Below, in pieces: positions 9,105 through 20,619 of a DNA stretch of 64,000 nucleotides (position 1 is its first letter; the number at the start of each line of letters is the position of its first letter). A program made the position numbers and the translations under genes. A model generated the notes under the pieces. It was not told where the DNA came from. It was given only the letters and a program-made list of their open reading frames with translations, and searched no databases. Source of the DNA: Chelativorans sp. Marseille-P2723 (GTDB lineage: Bacteria > Pseudomonadota > Alphaproteobacteria > Rhizobiales > Rhizobiaceae); the NCBI RefSeq assembly GCF_902809845.1, contig NZ_CADDWI010000013.1:806001-870000 (forward strand). Direction: 5' to 3'.

Positions 9105-10384
9105 TCTTTACTGCGCTTACCATTCTTCTCATTCTCATCGCACTAAGTGTTCCGGTAGCGGCGGTGCTGGGGCTCCTCGGGGTTATGCTTGATTCCTTAT
9201 ACTCCATGCTGCCGCTTACGCGCGCGATTGGTGAACTTACATGGGGAGCGAATACTGAATTTCTTCTGGTCGCAATCCCGTTGTTCATCATGTTGGGAGA
9301 GATCTTGCTGCGTTCGGGATTTGCGGAGCAGATGTATCGGGCAACGAGCCTCTGGTTGTCGTGGCTTCCAGGCGGTTTGATGCATGCGAATATTGGCGCG
9401 TCAACAGTGTTCTCGGCTACCTCCGGCTCAAGCGTTGCGACAGCAGCTACAGTAGGAACCGTGGCGATACCGCAGATTAAGCGTTATAGTTATAGTGAAT
9501 CTCTTTTCTTAGGTAGTATCGCTGCTGGAGGGACGCTAGGAATATTGGTTCCCCCTTCAATAAACCTTATCATATACGGAGTTCTTACAAATTCCTCTGT
9601 GCCAAAACTTTATCTGGCTGGCATTATTCCCGGGTTGTTGCTGGCAGGCTTGTTTATGCTGTTGATATTAGGCTTTTGCTTAATAAAGCCGTCTCTTGCC
9701 GGACGGCGCATCCATACCACATGGGGCGAAAGATTACGAAGCCTTATCCATCTGCTGCCTCCACTGTTTATTTTTCTCCTGGTTGTCGGGTCCATCTATG
9801 CCGGGCTTGCGACGCCGACGGAAGCGGCGGCATTAGGCGTTTTTGGAGCCTTGGTTCTGGCAGCTTGTTTTCGCCGACTGAGTTGGGGAATGCTTCGCGA
9901 GGCAATCGAAGGCACCATGCGTGCTACCGGGATGATTATGCTTATCGTTATTGGAGCAAGTTTTCTAACATTTGCTATGGCTGGGATTGGTCTTACAGAT
10001 GTGATTACGAGCTCGATCACCGAGCTGGGATTTTCTCCCATAATGATGCTGATGATCATCATCATATTTTATCTTGTTCTAGGCTGCTTCATGGAGACAA
10101 TGGCTATGATGATCACTACCATTCCAATTGTAGCCCCCATTATGGTAGCCCTTGGATACGATCCAATTTGGACTGGCATCGTTATCATAGTATTGGTGGA
10201 GGCAGCATTGATTACTCCGCCCGTTGGACTGAACTTGTTCGTCGTGCAGAGTGTAAGGAAAAGTGGCTCCGTTGGCACTGTTATCGTGGGAGCTCTGCCA
10301 TTCGTTCTGGCAATGTTTGTGCTTCTGGGCCTGCTAACGATATTTCCTGATCTCGCACTTTGGTTGCCCCGGGTAGTTGGATGA
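9101..10384 (+). CDS. dctM: TRAP transporter large permease (DctM family)
   Basis: The 427-residue protein has the DctM length and about 12 hydrophobic segments. Family landmarks are AIPLFIMLGEILLRSG, GSSVATAATVGTVAIPQI, GTLGILVPPSINLIIYG and ITTIPIVAPIMVALGYDP. It is the ion-driven translocation subunit that imports the ligand captured by DctP, normally with Na+. The start is GTG at 9101, coupled to the dctQ stop. The TRAP set lies between the hydantoinase genes and the DUF1445 gene, so the substrate is probably shared with those enzymes. Confidence 0.95.
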   Translation: MIFTALTILLILIALSVPVAAVLGLLGVMLDSLYSMLPLTRAIGELTWGANTEFLLVAIPLFIMLGEILLRSGFAEQMYRATSLWLSWLPGGLMHANIGASTVFSATSGSSVATAATVGTVAIPQIKRYSYSESLFLGSIAAGGTLGILVPPSINLIIYGVLTNSSVPKLYLAGIIPGLLLAGLFMLLILGFCLIKPSLAGRRIHTTWGERLRSLIHLLPPLFIFLLVVGSIYAGLATPTEAAALGVFGALVLAACFRRLSWGMLREAIEGTMRATGMIMLIVIGASFLTFAMAGIGLTDVITSSITELGFSPIMMLMIIIIFYLVLGCFMETMAMMITTIPIVAPIMVALGYDPIWTGIVIIVLVEAALITPPVGLNLFVVQSVRKSGSVGTVIVGALPFVLAMFVLLGLLTIFPDLALWLPRVVG

Positions 10385-10521
10385 GTGCGCTGGCCTCCTG
10401 ATGCAAAGTTAAGCCCAGCATCTATGGAACGACGCATTAAAAGCCAGGCACAGGAAATCATCTGCGTAGGTTGCATAGAGCACGTAAATAATGCTTCAAG
10501 CGAGCAGGTAAGGAGCTAGGA

Positions 10522-11343
10522 ATGATTGCGGATAGCAAGACGTCTATTAGCATGCGGCAGCAAGCAATGTTGAATTCCCCCTACGATGGCCGGATCGCGG
10601 TTCGCAGAGGGGAATGGACGGGGGTCACAACAAATATGGCACCAGGCTATGTGCAAGGAAATCTAGCTATATTGCCGCGAGAGTATGCTTACGATTTTTT
10701 GCTGTTCTGCTATCGCAATCCTAAGCCATGTCCGCTTATCGCTGTTTCGGATGTAGGGAATCCAAAACTGGAAAATTTAGGCAAGGACATTGATATTCGA
10801 ACAGATCTTCCTTGTTATCGCGTATACCGCGATGGAGTATTAGAGGAAGAGGTTACTGATATTACGCACCTTTGGCGGGACGACTTTGTAACATTCGTTA
10901 TTGGCTGCTCGCTGTCCTTCGAGAAAGCGATTCTCGATTCTGGAATTAGAATGCGCCATATTGAGCGCGGCACAGATTGTCCAATGTATGTAACCAATTT
11001 GTCAACGAATCCTGCTGGCCCATTTCGTGGCGAAATGGTCGTATCCATGCGTCCGTTCTCACCGCAGGATGCAGTTCGCGTAACGCAAATAACGTCGCGC
11101 TTTCCGACCGTGCATGGCGCGCCGGTGCATATTGGATACCCTGAAATGATTGGAGTTCGCATAGAAGAGCAAGATTTTGGCGTTGCCGCTGACATTCAGC
11201 AAGGGGAAGTTCCTGTATTCTGGGCTTGCGGTGTAACGCCACAGAATGTGATCCGCTATGCTAAACCTTCAATTTGCATAACGCATAAACCCGGGCACAT
11301 GTTGGTTACGGATCAGCTTTCTGGCTCGCAATCTATGCTTTAA
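10522..11343 (+). CDS. D-glutamate cyclase family protein (DUF1445, putative hydro-lyase)
   Basis: The 273-residue protein matches the DUF1445/UPF0317 family (usual length 260-275). Typical stretches are [49 protein letters not shown] and [14 protein letters not shown] with the terminal [11 protein letters not shown]. Mammalian D-glutamate cyclase carries this domain and turns D-glutamate into 5-oxo-D-proline. Bacterial members are mostly uncharacterised and annotated as hydro-lyases. The ATG at 10522 follows AAGGAG. Together with the HyuAB pair, which includes 5-oxoprolinases, it suggests a D-glutamate/5-oxoproline circuit, though this is inference. Confidence 0.88.
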   Translation: MIADSKTSISMRQQAMLNSPYDGRIAVRRGEWTGVTTNMAPGYVQGNLAILPREYAYDFLLFCYRNPKPCPLIAVSDVGNPKLENLGKDIDIRTDLPCYRVYRDGVLEEEVTDITHLWRDDFVTFVIGCSLSFEKAILDSGIRMRHIERGTDCPMYVTNLSTNPAGPFRGEMVVSMRPFSPQDAVRVTQITSRFPTVHGAPVHIGYPEMIGVRIEEQDFGVAADIQQGEVPVFWACGVTPQNVIRYAKPSICITHKPGHMLVTDQLSGSQSML

Positions 11344-12352
11344 AATTACCGGTAGCCTCGCTTGCGAGATTGGGTTTATCCTATAATTGTTCAAGCGAGA
11401 AATCAGCCTGATATGACACTGCACAGTGGTAGCTTGCACGCCAGTCGGTTCCAGTCTTTTGTGGGGTGCTGTCCTGGCTGACCAAGGCGCTGTGCATGCT
11501 GGTGCAGCGCTGCGTCATGATGCGTCCGGCGGCGATGACGGCGTATGGTCGGAACAAGATCGGCTTCGTGAAGTAGGGCAGCCATTCGGTCGGGTTGGGC
11601 GGCGATATTGTGGCGCCGGGCAGGGTCGAGAGCGCTCAGCTTGGTGTGTTTGCGGTCGTTATCTCCTGCTTCCGCCATGCCCTATCGTCCGGCAGATCGT
11701 CCGTTTGAGACGCAAAGTGCGAGGCAGTTACGTTCAGAGGCTTTTACGTTGACTACCGGGCCGCAGCCTATGCGAGCCGGACGGCATTGCTTTCGCTGCA
11801 GCCGGCAGACATTTGGACGACTGTGGCGGAACTGACGGTCGCGGTCCAGTGCTGGACGATGCGAGCCGGGACGATCCGGGTAACGATCACTGCGAGGTGT
11901 GGTCCTGGCATGGGTGGCACCGGTAAATGAGCCCTGTCATGGTGGCAGCCGTCCTTGTCGCGCTTGGCGCCAAACAGCATCCCAAAGACTTTGGCAGGTG
12001 GAACGAAAGGAGTCCGGCCGCGGCAGCGTGATCAGCCGGCTGGCGCGCACCTGTTCTACTGTGCAGATCCAGCACGTGATCACGTGGCTTATGCCCAAGT
12101 TTGGACGATGGCGATAGATCGCTGCACCCTCGACTGCCGCGACAGAAACAAGGAGGCTGGTTGTTCGCCAGATGCGAAAGAGCTTACCCGGCTGACCCTA
12201 AAGCCTCTTAAGGTGCGTGCCGGCTAGTTTAATCTAAACTGCAGCTTCTCGTGCAGCTGAGATGAGATACTTCTTCGTCCAGCACTCGCACCTTCCTCAC
12301 CAGCTTCTCCGTCAGCGTCAGCCTTTTAGAGTTGACCTATTCGGGAGAAATA
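11344..12352. other. Gene-poor stretch of probably decayed DNA
   Basis: About 1 kb holds only short overlapping frames on both strands, none with a recognisable domain. It ends close to the first copy of the 68-bp direct repeat (12152-12219). The texture fits remnants of mobile DNA. I could not match it to an IS family by eye. Confidence 0.5.
12152..12219 (+). repeat. 68-bp direct repeat, copy 1
   Basis: This segment, starting GGAGGCTGGTTGTTCGCC, matches 17318-17385 at 65 of 68 positions without gaps; the three differences are clustered in the middle. Flanking bases differ on both sides. The two copies bracket 5.1 kb containing two glycan genes and IS remnants. They may be ends of a mobile element or the product of a recombination event; no known IS end is recognised. 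Confidence 0.85.
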
Positions 12353-13435
12353 GTGTTAGAGAATATCGCAACGGCACGGGGTCGGTTGGGTAGAGAGCGC
12401 AGGATCACACTAGATTCAAGGGAACGCTCGGAAAGAGGCGGCGGGGAGAGAGTGGTGCTTCATTCCAAATTCGATGAGGCTGCACATTGCGACCATGCGG
12501 GAGATTTGGTCGTTAATCATGTGATGTCCTCTGAGGTGAAAAGTGGCATTTTCACTGATCTAATACGGTATTTTCAGCTACATAGCCCTTCAGCGGTGTC
12601 GCACATTGTTTCTGTCGCGCCGGTCGAGGGCGCAGCAATCTATCACTATCATCGTCCACACTTGGAGCGAGAGCTTAAGCCTAACAGCGTAGTTACGGTG
12701 CATCATGATCTTGAAGACCAGGACCCTTGGCTAGCCTTTAGCGCCTTTTCTGATGTTTACCGCCAGGCAGGCTTGCTCGTATGCCTGTGTTCCGAGCAAC
12801 AAGTTTGGCTAACCAACCGTGGTTTCGATCGCACTATTATTATCCCTCATGGGTACAATCCAAGGTTCTTATCACCGGTCGAAAGGCGGCTCGATCCGAA
12901 CGCGCGAGTCGTCCTAGGACTTGCATCACGTCGTTATCATCGGCGTGTAAAGGGCGAGGCGCTCTTACACGAGATCGCGAAACGTCTAGACCCGGATAGA
13001 GTAACAATATCTTTGGTTGGTTCGGGGCGAACCCACGACGCGTCGCTGCTTTGGCAATATGGGTACGAGGTTAGAGTCAACGAAACTCTCCCCTACCGTC
13101 TTTTCCAGAAATTCTACGAAGACATTGACGCGCTTTTGGTAACAAGCTGGCATGAAGGGGGACCCGCCTGCATTCCTGAAGCAGTCGCAACTGCAACGCC
13201 GATCTTCAGTACGCGTGTCGGAATGGCATTAGATTTCGTTGAAAGTGGCGTTAACGGCGAGTTCCTTACTAGAGAGGCTGATCGTGATGCCGATTTGATC
13301 ATGCGTTTCGTCACGGACCATGCCTTGAGAATGGAATTGCAGCGAGGCGCAGTGTTGCACTCCAAAAAAGCAACACCTTGGGAAAAAATTATCGAAAGAT
13401 ACCTGCAAGCTTATCGCATGGTTTTGGCGCTATGA
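12353..13435 (+). CDS. GT-B glycosyltransferase (GT1/GT4-like)
   Basis: The roughly 360-residue protein has a GT-B layout. The N-terminal half has VVTVHHDLEDQDPW and LVCLCSEQQVWLTNRGFD followed by IIIPHGYNPRFL. The C-terminal donor domain has VVLGLASRRYHRRVKG, ISLVGSGRTHD and DALLVTSWHEGGPACIPEAV, the E-x7-E region of retaining GT4 enzymes. It would add a sugar to a surface glycan in the cytoplasm. I chose the GTG at 12353 because GGGAGAAATA precedes it; TTG 12332 or a later GTG after GGGGAGAGA are alternatives. Its stop overlaps the next gene (ATGA). Confidence 0.8.
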   Translation: MLENIATARGRLGRERRITLDSRERSERGGGERVVLHSKFDEAAHCDHAGDLVVNHVMSSEVKSGIFTDLIRYFQLHSPSAVSHIVSVAPVEGAAIYHYHRPHLERELKPNSVVTVHHDLEDQDPWLAFSAFSDVYRQAGLLVCLCSEQQVWLTNRGFDRTIIIPHGYNPRFLSPVERRLDPNARVVLGLASRRYHRRVKGEALLHEIAKRLDPDRVTISLVGSGRTHDASLLWQYGYEVRVNETLPYRLFQKFYEDIDALLVTSWHEGGPACIPEAVATATPIFSTRVGMALDFVESGVNGEFLTREADRDADLIMRFVTDHALRMELQRGAVLHSKKATPWEKIIERYLQAYRMVLAL

Positions 13436-15120
13436 AGTACAAGGTTATACTTGCAGATAATGTTCATCTGCATGGCAGAAATTTCGGATCTTTGTTTGAG
13501 GTTCTGTCTCGGAAGGAGTTTGAAACAAGGCGGCTCAGCAGGGGCAAAGACCTTTGGAACCGCTATGGTGACTATGCTGGTATCCCTCGCATTGAGGCTC
13601 AGGCTGCACGTCTCGCCAACCTGAATTACGACCAACTTAGTGCCCTTTCCGCAAATTTCCTCGGCATCAAAATTAACGCGTTTGATATAGCCAGGCCGGA
13701 AATACTATCCTTCGTACTTGCAACGCAGCCGCATTGGTACGAAAGGGAAATTCCCAATTCTCGAGAATTTATCCTCAAGAAGCTTTTCGCAGAAGATAAA
13801 GAGATTCTTCGGCTGAACCTAGCCGCTGTACTCGTGTGGATCGATATTTACACGGAAGAGCTGCACGAGATACACAGTTTTCACTCGGCTATTATTTTTA
13901 GCGGAAGTCAAATATATCAGCGCCTTTTGTTGGCGTTATGTGCCGCTAGGCGGACCCGCGCATTTGTCGTTGAGTCATTTCAAACAGGGACGGAATTTTA
14001 CTTTGAAGAGCGATATTCAGCTATAGGATCCGGATCGGACATACGTCATGACGCAGTCTTCAAGAGTCTTCGGCTTCCTGAATGTCCCGCCACTCGGCAA
14101 AATGAAATTAACAAAGCGCAAAATAAACTAATAAATGCGCAAAATAAAAATGTAAAGCAGCCACCAACTGCCCGTATCCCAGCATTTGATAAAGCTGCGC
14201 CGATTGCGTTAATCGCGGCACAGGTGCAGAACGATTTTTCGATCATTGAAAGCCCGCTGAAATGCATAAATGCACTGCATAATTATAAGATGCTTATTAG
14301 TGAGATACTGGCTAAGACTGACTACAACATAATTGTAAAAACTCATCCTTGGGAAAGAAAGAAAACGCATATACGTTCAGCATTTACGCTCGATCATTTA
14401 ACGAAATTCTGTGCGACATTAAAAAGCGAAGACGCAAGCAGAGTTTACATCTGTGAAGATGAAAATATTATTGAGCTCATGAATGCTTCGGATTTATTCA
14501 TTACGCTAACCTCGCAGGCCTCGTTTGAAGCGTGCTTATTTAGTGGACTCAGGCCCTTCGTACTCGGCCGGCCCTTCTATTCGGGACGAGGATTTACTCA
14601 CGACTTCAATGACGTTCCTAGCCTGGTAAAGGGTATCATTGAAAACCGATCAGAGTGGACACTCTCATTAGACGCATTTGACCGCTTCAAAGACTTCGTC
14701 GCGAAGCTGCTTCAGTTACAGCTTGCCTGCGTCTTTCGGTCTGGCCGATCGATCATCCAGAATCGCTTGTATGAGCCTCGGTTTGTAGAGATCGGGCAAG
14801 CGTCCGAAGTCGTTCTCAATTCTACACCGAATTTCGATCAGATAGCAAAAACAGCTTCCTCACAGCCACCAAAAGAGCCAGGTCCAAAAACGCGAGACTC
14901 AGCGCCGAAAGCTCCAGAGTCTGTAACCGTGGCCATCGTAGCCAAACCTGATAACTGCATTAAGAAATCGCGCCGGTTTAGAGCCTACACAAACCTCTAC
15001 GGAATGTTTCTCTCCCCAGAGCAAAAACGCAGGTTAAATGAATCGCCGCAAGATTTCTTTAAAAAGGCTCGGCATCCAGCCTCTCTCTTGGGAAAAAAGC
15101 TTCTCAGGCGCTATCTCTAA
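13432..15120 (+). CDS. Capsule polysaccharide biosynthesis-type protein (KpsC/KpsS-like)
   Basis: The 562-residue protein resembles the Capsule_synth family in its second half: YNIIVKTHPWERKK, IIELMNASDLFITLTSQASF, EACLFSGLRPFVLGRPFYSG and RGFTHDFNDV. This is the GT-B fold used by Kdo transferases of capsule anchors. The start ATG overlaps the preceding glycosyltransferase stop, so the two are coupled. Codon use is much richer in A+T than in the genes after 17.4 kb, a sign of transfer. A lysine/asparagine-rich insert (near residues 226-240) contains the peptide AQNK twice, from a 21-base DNA repeat. The exact sugar is unknown. Confidence 0.72.
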   Translation: MKYKVILADNVHLHGRNFGSLFEVLSRKEFETRRLSRGKDLWNRYGDYAGIPRIEAQAARLANLNYDQLSALSANFLGIKINAFDIARPEILSFVLATQPHWYEREIPNSREFILKKLFAEDKEILRLNLAAVLVWIDIYTEELHEIHSFHSAIIFSGSQIYQRLLLALCAARRTRAFVVESFQTGTEFYFEERYSAIGSGSDIRHDAVFKSLRLPECPATRQNEINKAQNKLINAQNKNVKQPPTARIPAFDKAAPIALIAAQVQNDFSIIESPLKCINALHNYKMLISEILAKTDYNIIVKTHPWERKKTHIRSAFTLDHLTKFCATLKSEDASRVYICEDENIIELMNASDLFITLTSQASFEACLFSGLRPFVLGRPFYSGRGFTHDFNDVPSLVKGIIENRSEWTLSLDAFDRFKDFVAKLLQLQLACVFRSGRSIIQNRLYEPRFVEIGQASEVVLNSTPNFDQIAKTASSQPPKEPGPKTRDSAPKAPESVTVAIVAKPDNCIKKSRRFRAYTNLYGMFLSPEQKRRLNESPQDFFKKARHPASLLGKKLLRRYL

Positions 15121-15299
15121 CGATCTGGCCCGGACCCGGAGGGATTTAACCTACCTCTGCACGCATCAGATAAGGTGAAAATGTGTCTATGCGTTTATAA
15201 CGGCTGCGCAGAGGATGACTTGAACGATCCTACGTGCTCTCTATTTATCTCAGCCCGTAGGTTAGCGATTCACGCTGTGATCCGAATGTAGAGAGGATT

Positions 15300-15717
15300 G
15301 CCATTTCGTGCGCGAGGTGAGAGCGACGAACCTCGTGCGTGGTGCTTGGGATTGTAGTCGATTCTTCTGCTAGGTACCTGTAGCTTGCTAGCAGCCGCTC
15401 CTCCCGGAGCCGCCCGAAGGAGCTTTCTACTAGATCGATCTCGCATCAGCTTGCCCGAGGCAATGTAATCCCGTTCGACCTGGTGCTCTTCCTGGCAGCC
15501 GGAATTGCATTCGAGGTCAGCGCGGTGCTGTTGTCGGAGATGATCATGCAGGGTCGGTTGCGCCGCTTGGCAATTCTGTCGAGTTTGGGGGGACACTCCC
15601 TTCCCAAACAGCAAGTGTTGACCACTGTGCCGAGGCACTTGCCCTCGAAGTCGTCGATGACGCACGGAAGTGCCCGCCGCCGGTCAGCGCCCGAGACGAA
15701 GTCAAGGCTCCAACGCT
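15300..15717 (-). pseudogene. IS3-family (IS407/IS511-like) transposase OrfB remnant
   Basis: Read leftward, the rve integrase core is recognisable: RWSLDFVSGADRRRALPCVI, then IAKRRNRPCMIISDNSTALT, and after a frameshift VESSFGRLREERL. These supply the D, D and E of the catalytic triad. The N-terminal part is missing, one frameshift and a stop interrupt the rest, and the C-terminal tail is degraded. The element cannot be active. Confidence 0.75.
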
Positions 15718-15742
15718 AGTCTAGGAGGGGTCCTGCAGGATC

Positions 15743-15934
15743 GCTGTTGGCGACGTGCTCCGCCAGAGGCTGAGAGCCGCGCTGCGCAACCCCTTGATGG
15801 CGGTGCTCGCAGGCACAAGCCTTGCTATCGCCTTGCAGAGTTCAACCGCCGTTGTGCTTCTAGTCGGCTCATTCGTTGGTTCGGGCATTGTAGGCGGTAC
15901 TGCGGGCTGTATTGTGATTGAAGATGCTTATTGA
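15743..15934 (+). pseudogene. Fragment of a Na+/phosphate symporter (NptA/PNaS family)
   Basis: About 63 codons read VGDVLRQRLRAALRNPLMAV, LAGTSLAIALQSSTAVVLLV and GSFVGSGIVGGTAG. The QSSTA motif in a hydrophobic hairpin is the signature repeat of the Na/Pi cotransporter family. Both ends are missing: the IS3 remnant abuts on the left and IS630 sequence begins about 20 bases to the right. It is a relic of a gene that was present before or carried in with the insertions. Confidence 0.65.
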
Positions 15935-15954
15935 GTGGCGACCAGCATCGGTTG

Positions 15955-16813
15955 GCGCGACCTCTTTCGAATGATCTTCGCAAGCGTAGTTCTGGCGATC
16001 AAGGCGCGGGAACGTTGCCCGACGGTGTGGTCTGCGGCGAAGTGGTCCAGCCTCACCGCCTAGGCGGGACTGTTAGCCGGATAAGACAAGATGGGCGGGC
16101 GCCGCAAGCGCGTTCTGGAGCCGGCCGGACTTTCATCGCCGAGCGGATCAGCCAGATGCCGCATCCGACGCTGCACAAGCCGAGGGAAGAGCTGGCAGTG
16201 GATGGGGTGATGATAGCGCACGATAGTGCGATTTTTGCGCCGCGAGAGGCTGCCGTTCAAGAAAAACGCTGTTCGCCGGGGAGAACGCGGCCGGCATTTC
16301 TCCCGGCGGCAAGGCTGGCGTGCCGTTCAGCCCGGTCTCGATCCCAGACGCCTGGTGTTCATCGACGAGACCTGGATCAAAGACCAACATGGCACCACTA
16401 TGGCTGTGGGACGAAAAGCCAAGCGTCTTCCGGCTTGCACCATGGAAACTGCAAGACGCTGACCTTTCTCGGTGCTTTGCGCCATGACCGGCTGACGGGC
16501 GCGATCAACGGTCAATGCTTCCGTGCCTATGTCGAGCAGCAGCTCGTGCCGGTGCTTGAACCCGGCGGCGTCCTCATCAAGGACAAGTCGGCTGCCATTA
16601 GGCAGATGATCAAAGCGCCGGCGCCCGGCCGCATCTGCCGCCTTATTGGCGACCTCAATCCATCGAGCAGGCCGTTGCCAGGTTCAAGCGGTGATGCGCC
16701 TGGCTCAGGAGCGCGCCCTTGGGCAGACATGCGGCGGCCTCGTCTCCTCAATCCAGCCCAGCGATGCAGAAAACCACTTCGCCAATGCAGGAAATGCTTC
16801 AGTCCAAATCTGA
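15955..16813 (+). pseudogene. IS630-family transposase, frameshifted remnant
   Basis: The family is clear from pieces in shifting frames: RPLSNDLRKR at the N-terminus, LPFKKNAVRRGERGRHFSRR, then LDPRRLVFIDETWIKDQHGT with the first catalytic aspartate. KTLTFLGALRHDRLTGAING and YVEQQLVPVLEPGGVLIKD come next, and the tail is IQPSDAENHFANAG. At least three frame changes are needed to join them, and the segment after the second aspartate (normally DNLGSHK) is partly lost. It is inactive. A short palindrome (GGCTCT ACT AGAGCC, 16816-16830) follows. Confidence 0.8.
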
Positions 16814-17317
16814 AAGGCTCTACTAGAGCCGATAGAGTTTCCGAAACGCCATCCCGCCTCAACAGCAGTTGTAAGCGGCGATAGCCAAAGCGCCTGGCTA
16901 TGCCGCGCGCTCGCGTAGTCTCCGGGACAGGCAGCCACCGCCCGAACGCGATGAGCGATAGCGTTAAGCCAGACTGGCTGCTCCTTCAAATCGTTTGGCC
17001 AAGAAGCGCGACCGCTTCATTGCTAGTTCCTCTTTCCAAGAGCCGACTAACCGCAAGCGAGGATACTTGAGGGAAATCGTCACAGCTTCACGGTGCGTGA
17101 TGTGACTTAGCCTCTTGGTACAGGTTGGTACGTGGTGGGCGTCCGCGGTGGAAGCTAGTGCATCAAACACGAACCTCCATCTTCCTTCTGGCTGCTTTCT
17201 TCCTCCGCTTCAATCGTCGCTTTCCTGACCCTCCAGCTCTTTTCTGGAGCTTATCTGGAGCTTAGACAAGTGCAACGGGGTAGTTGGCGATCGACTTCGG
17301 CCGCTCAATTCGTGATT

Positions 17318-19141
<1,824 letters not shown>

Positions 19142-19215
19142 TCCAGTAGAGCTTTGTGGGCGCGCTGGATCATTCCTGCCGCTCAGTCTCAAGGCTTATG
19201 ATAGATGGGCCGGCG

Positions 19216-20574
19216 TCAGACTGCGAGAACGCGATTGCGGCCCGCATTCTTGGCCCGGTACAGCGCTCTGTCGGCCGCATTGATGAGAAACTGGTAATCG
19301 GGATGCCCTTCGTAGCTGGCCACTCCGGCAGAGATCGTAACCTTAACCGATGTTTGATCCGGCAGCATGACCGGCCGGTTTGCGAAGGCGCCCCGTAAGC
19401 GCTCGGCCAGCATAAGTGCCTGGTCTGACAAAGTCTCTACAAGAACGATAAGAAATTCCTCGCCTCCATAGCGGAAGACGAAGTCGCTATTGCGGACCGC
19501 TTCAAGGATCATGTCCGCCACCTGCCGCAACACGACATCGCCGGCGGTGTGTCCAAACTCATCATTGATCGATTTGAAGTGATCGACATCGATCATGATG
19601 ATGGAAAGAGGCAGGTCGTACTTCTTGGCGAGGGTGATCTCACGGGTGAGGACCGATGCCAGGAACTTCCTGTTGAGCGCCCTGGTAAGCGGATCGCGGC
19701 CACTCTCCAGATCTGTTGCGGCCTGAAAGAGATCGGACAGCAGAAACTTTATTTCCTCGACATTGGCCTGAAGCTCGCTCAGTGCCGGAGAAGATGGGGG
19801 CTTCGCGGCATCGCAAATAGCTGGCACCACCTTCCGATCGATGCGCTCGATGATCTGCTCGATGCTTTTGAGCATCGATGCACCGTGGAAGAGAATATTT
19901 GCGCGATGCCTTACCCAAAGCCCGAAAGGCGAGGTCGACAGTGGCTCCGCCGAAGCGGAGCCGCTTTCGGTAACAATGCCGAAAAGTATCTTCTGGCACC
20001 ACTCCATCAACGCAGCGCGCTGCGTTTCGCGCTCGATGGAAATGTCCTGTCCTAACGAAAAGAGGCGGAAAGCTTCATCAATGTGAGCGCGCTCGCTCGT
20101 GCCGGCGATGTATGAGGCGCTCATGAGCCTCATCGCATAGTCGATAATCTCGTCAAGAAGAACGATTGCAGTAAGTTTCTCCTCTTCGCCGAGATCCAGG
20201 CGAACGAGAAGGCGGGCGATCTCGGTTTTCAGCAGGCTCGCTCCCTCCAGCACGAGGGAAATCGGGATCTTGATGCGAGCGTGTATCGCGCCGATTTCAA
20301 CCTGCCGCTGCTCGAAGGAATCGATATCGGTTCCATCCCATTCGATCAGAGCCAAAAGCCAGTTCCGCAAGGAATGGCTGAGCCGCTCATGGACAACGGA
20401 ATGGGTCAGGAACGACGAGCCTTCCTTGTGCTGGAGAAATGTTCCGTAAAAGGTGGAAACGAGTGCTTCCGCATGCTCGTTGATGATCGAGGAAAGAGCA
20501 TCGCACGCCACGCCGCGCTTGACTGCCGAAACTGAATTCCAGAACCGTAATGCCGCCCCCTGAGCCAAATTCAT
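19216..20574 (-). CDS. Globin-coupled diguanylate cyclase (DosC-like)
   Basis: The 452-residue protein joins an N-terminal sensor globin (about 10-160), a middle helical linker and a C-terminal GGDEF domain (about 290-450). The proximal haem ligand is predicted as His98 in IGAIHARIKIP. Tyr43 and Leu65 stand where DosC has its distal Tyr43 and Leu65. The cyclase motif is GGEEF (370-374), with RNSD at 361-364 as an RxxD inhibitory site, so product feedback is likely. It would make cyclic di-GMP in response to O2 in the cytoplasm. GGAG lies about 7 bases before the ATG. It is convergent with ctaD, a terminal oxidase gene. Confidence 0.92.
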   Translation of the reverse strand: MNLAQGAALRFWNSVSAVKRGVACDALSSIINEHAEALVSTFYGTFLQHKEGSSFLTHSVVHERLSHSLRNWLLALIEWDGTDIDSFEQRQVEIGAIHARIKIPISLVLEGASLLKTEIARLLVRLDLGEEEKLTAIVLLDEIIDYAMRLMSASYIAGTSERAHIDEAFRLFSLGQDISIERETQRAALMEWCQKILFGIVTESGSASAEPLSTSPFGLWVRHRANILFHGASMLKSIEQIIERIDRKVVPAICDAAKPPSSPALSELQANVEEIKFLLSDLFQAATDLESGRDPLTRALNRKFLASVLTREITLAKKYDLPLSIIMIDVDHFKSINDEFGHTAGDVVLRQVADMILEAVRNSDFVFRYGGEEFLIVLVETLSDQALMLAERLRGAFANRPVMLPDQTSVKVTISAGVASYEGHPDYQFLINAADRALYRAKNAGRNRVLAV

Positions 20575-20592
20575 GTCTAAACTCCGATCCCG

Positions 20593-20619
20593 GTACTCGA
20601 TGTACGAAGTACACGGTAC
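20593..20619. promoter_or_regulatory. Candidate operator upstream of the diguanylate cyclase
   Basis: A perfect TGTAC GAA GTACA palindrome (20601-20613) is framed by two further GTAC elements at 20593 and 20616. The array lies 19-45 bases before the cyclase ATG, in the promoter zone. The regulator is unknown; the call rests on symmetry and position. Confidence 0.4.

Noticed and set aside
11403-12075. Leftward frames that might be an IS transposase relic
   Set aside because: Spaced Cys/His pairs hinted at an IS1595-type zinc finger, but no frame gave a convincing stretch of homology.
16964-17170. Leftward frame containing MKRSRF, like the start of an IS3-family OrfA
   Set aside because: Only six residues match the family start and the rest does not; too little to call a remnant.
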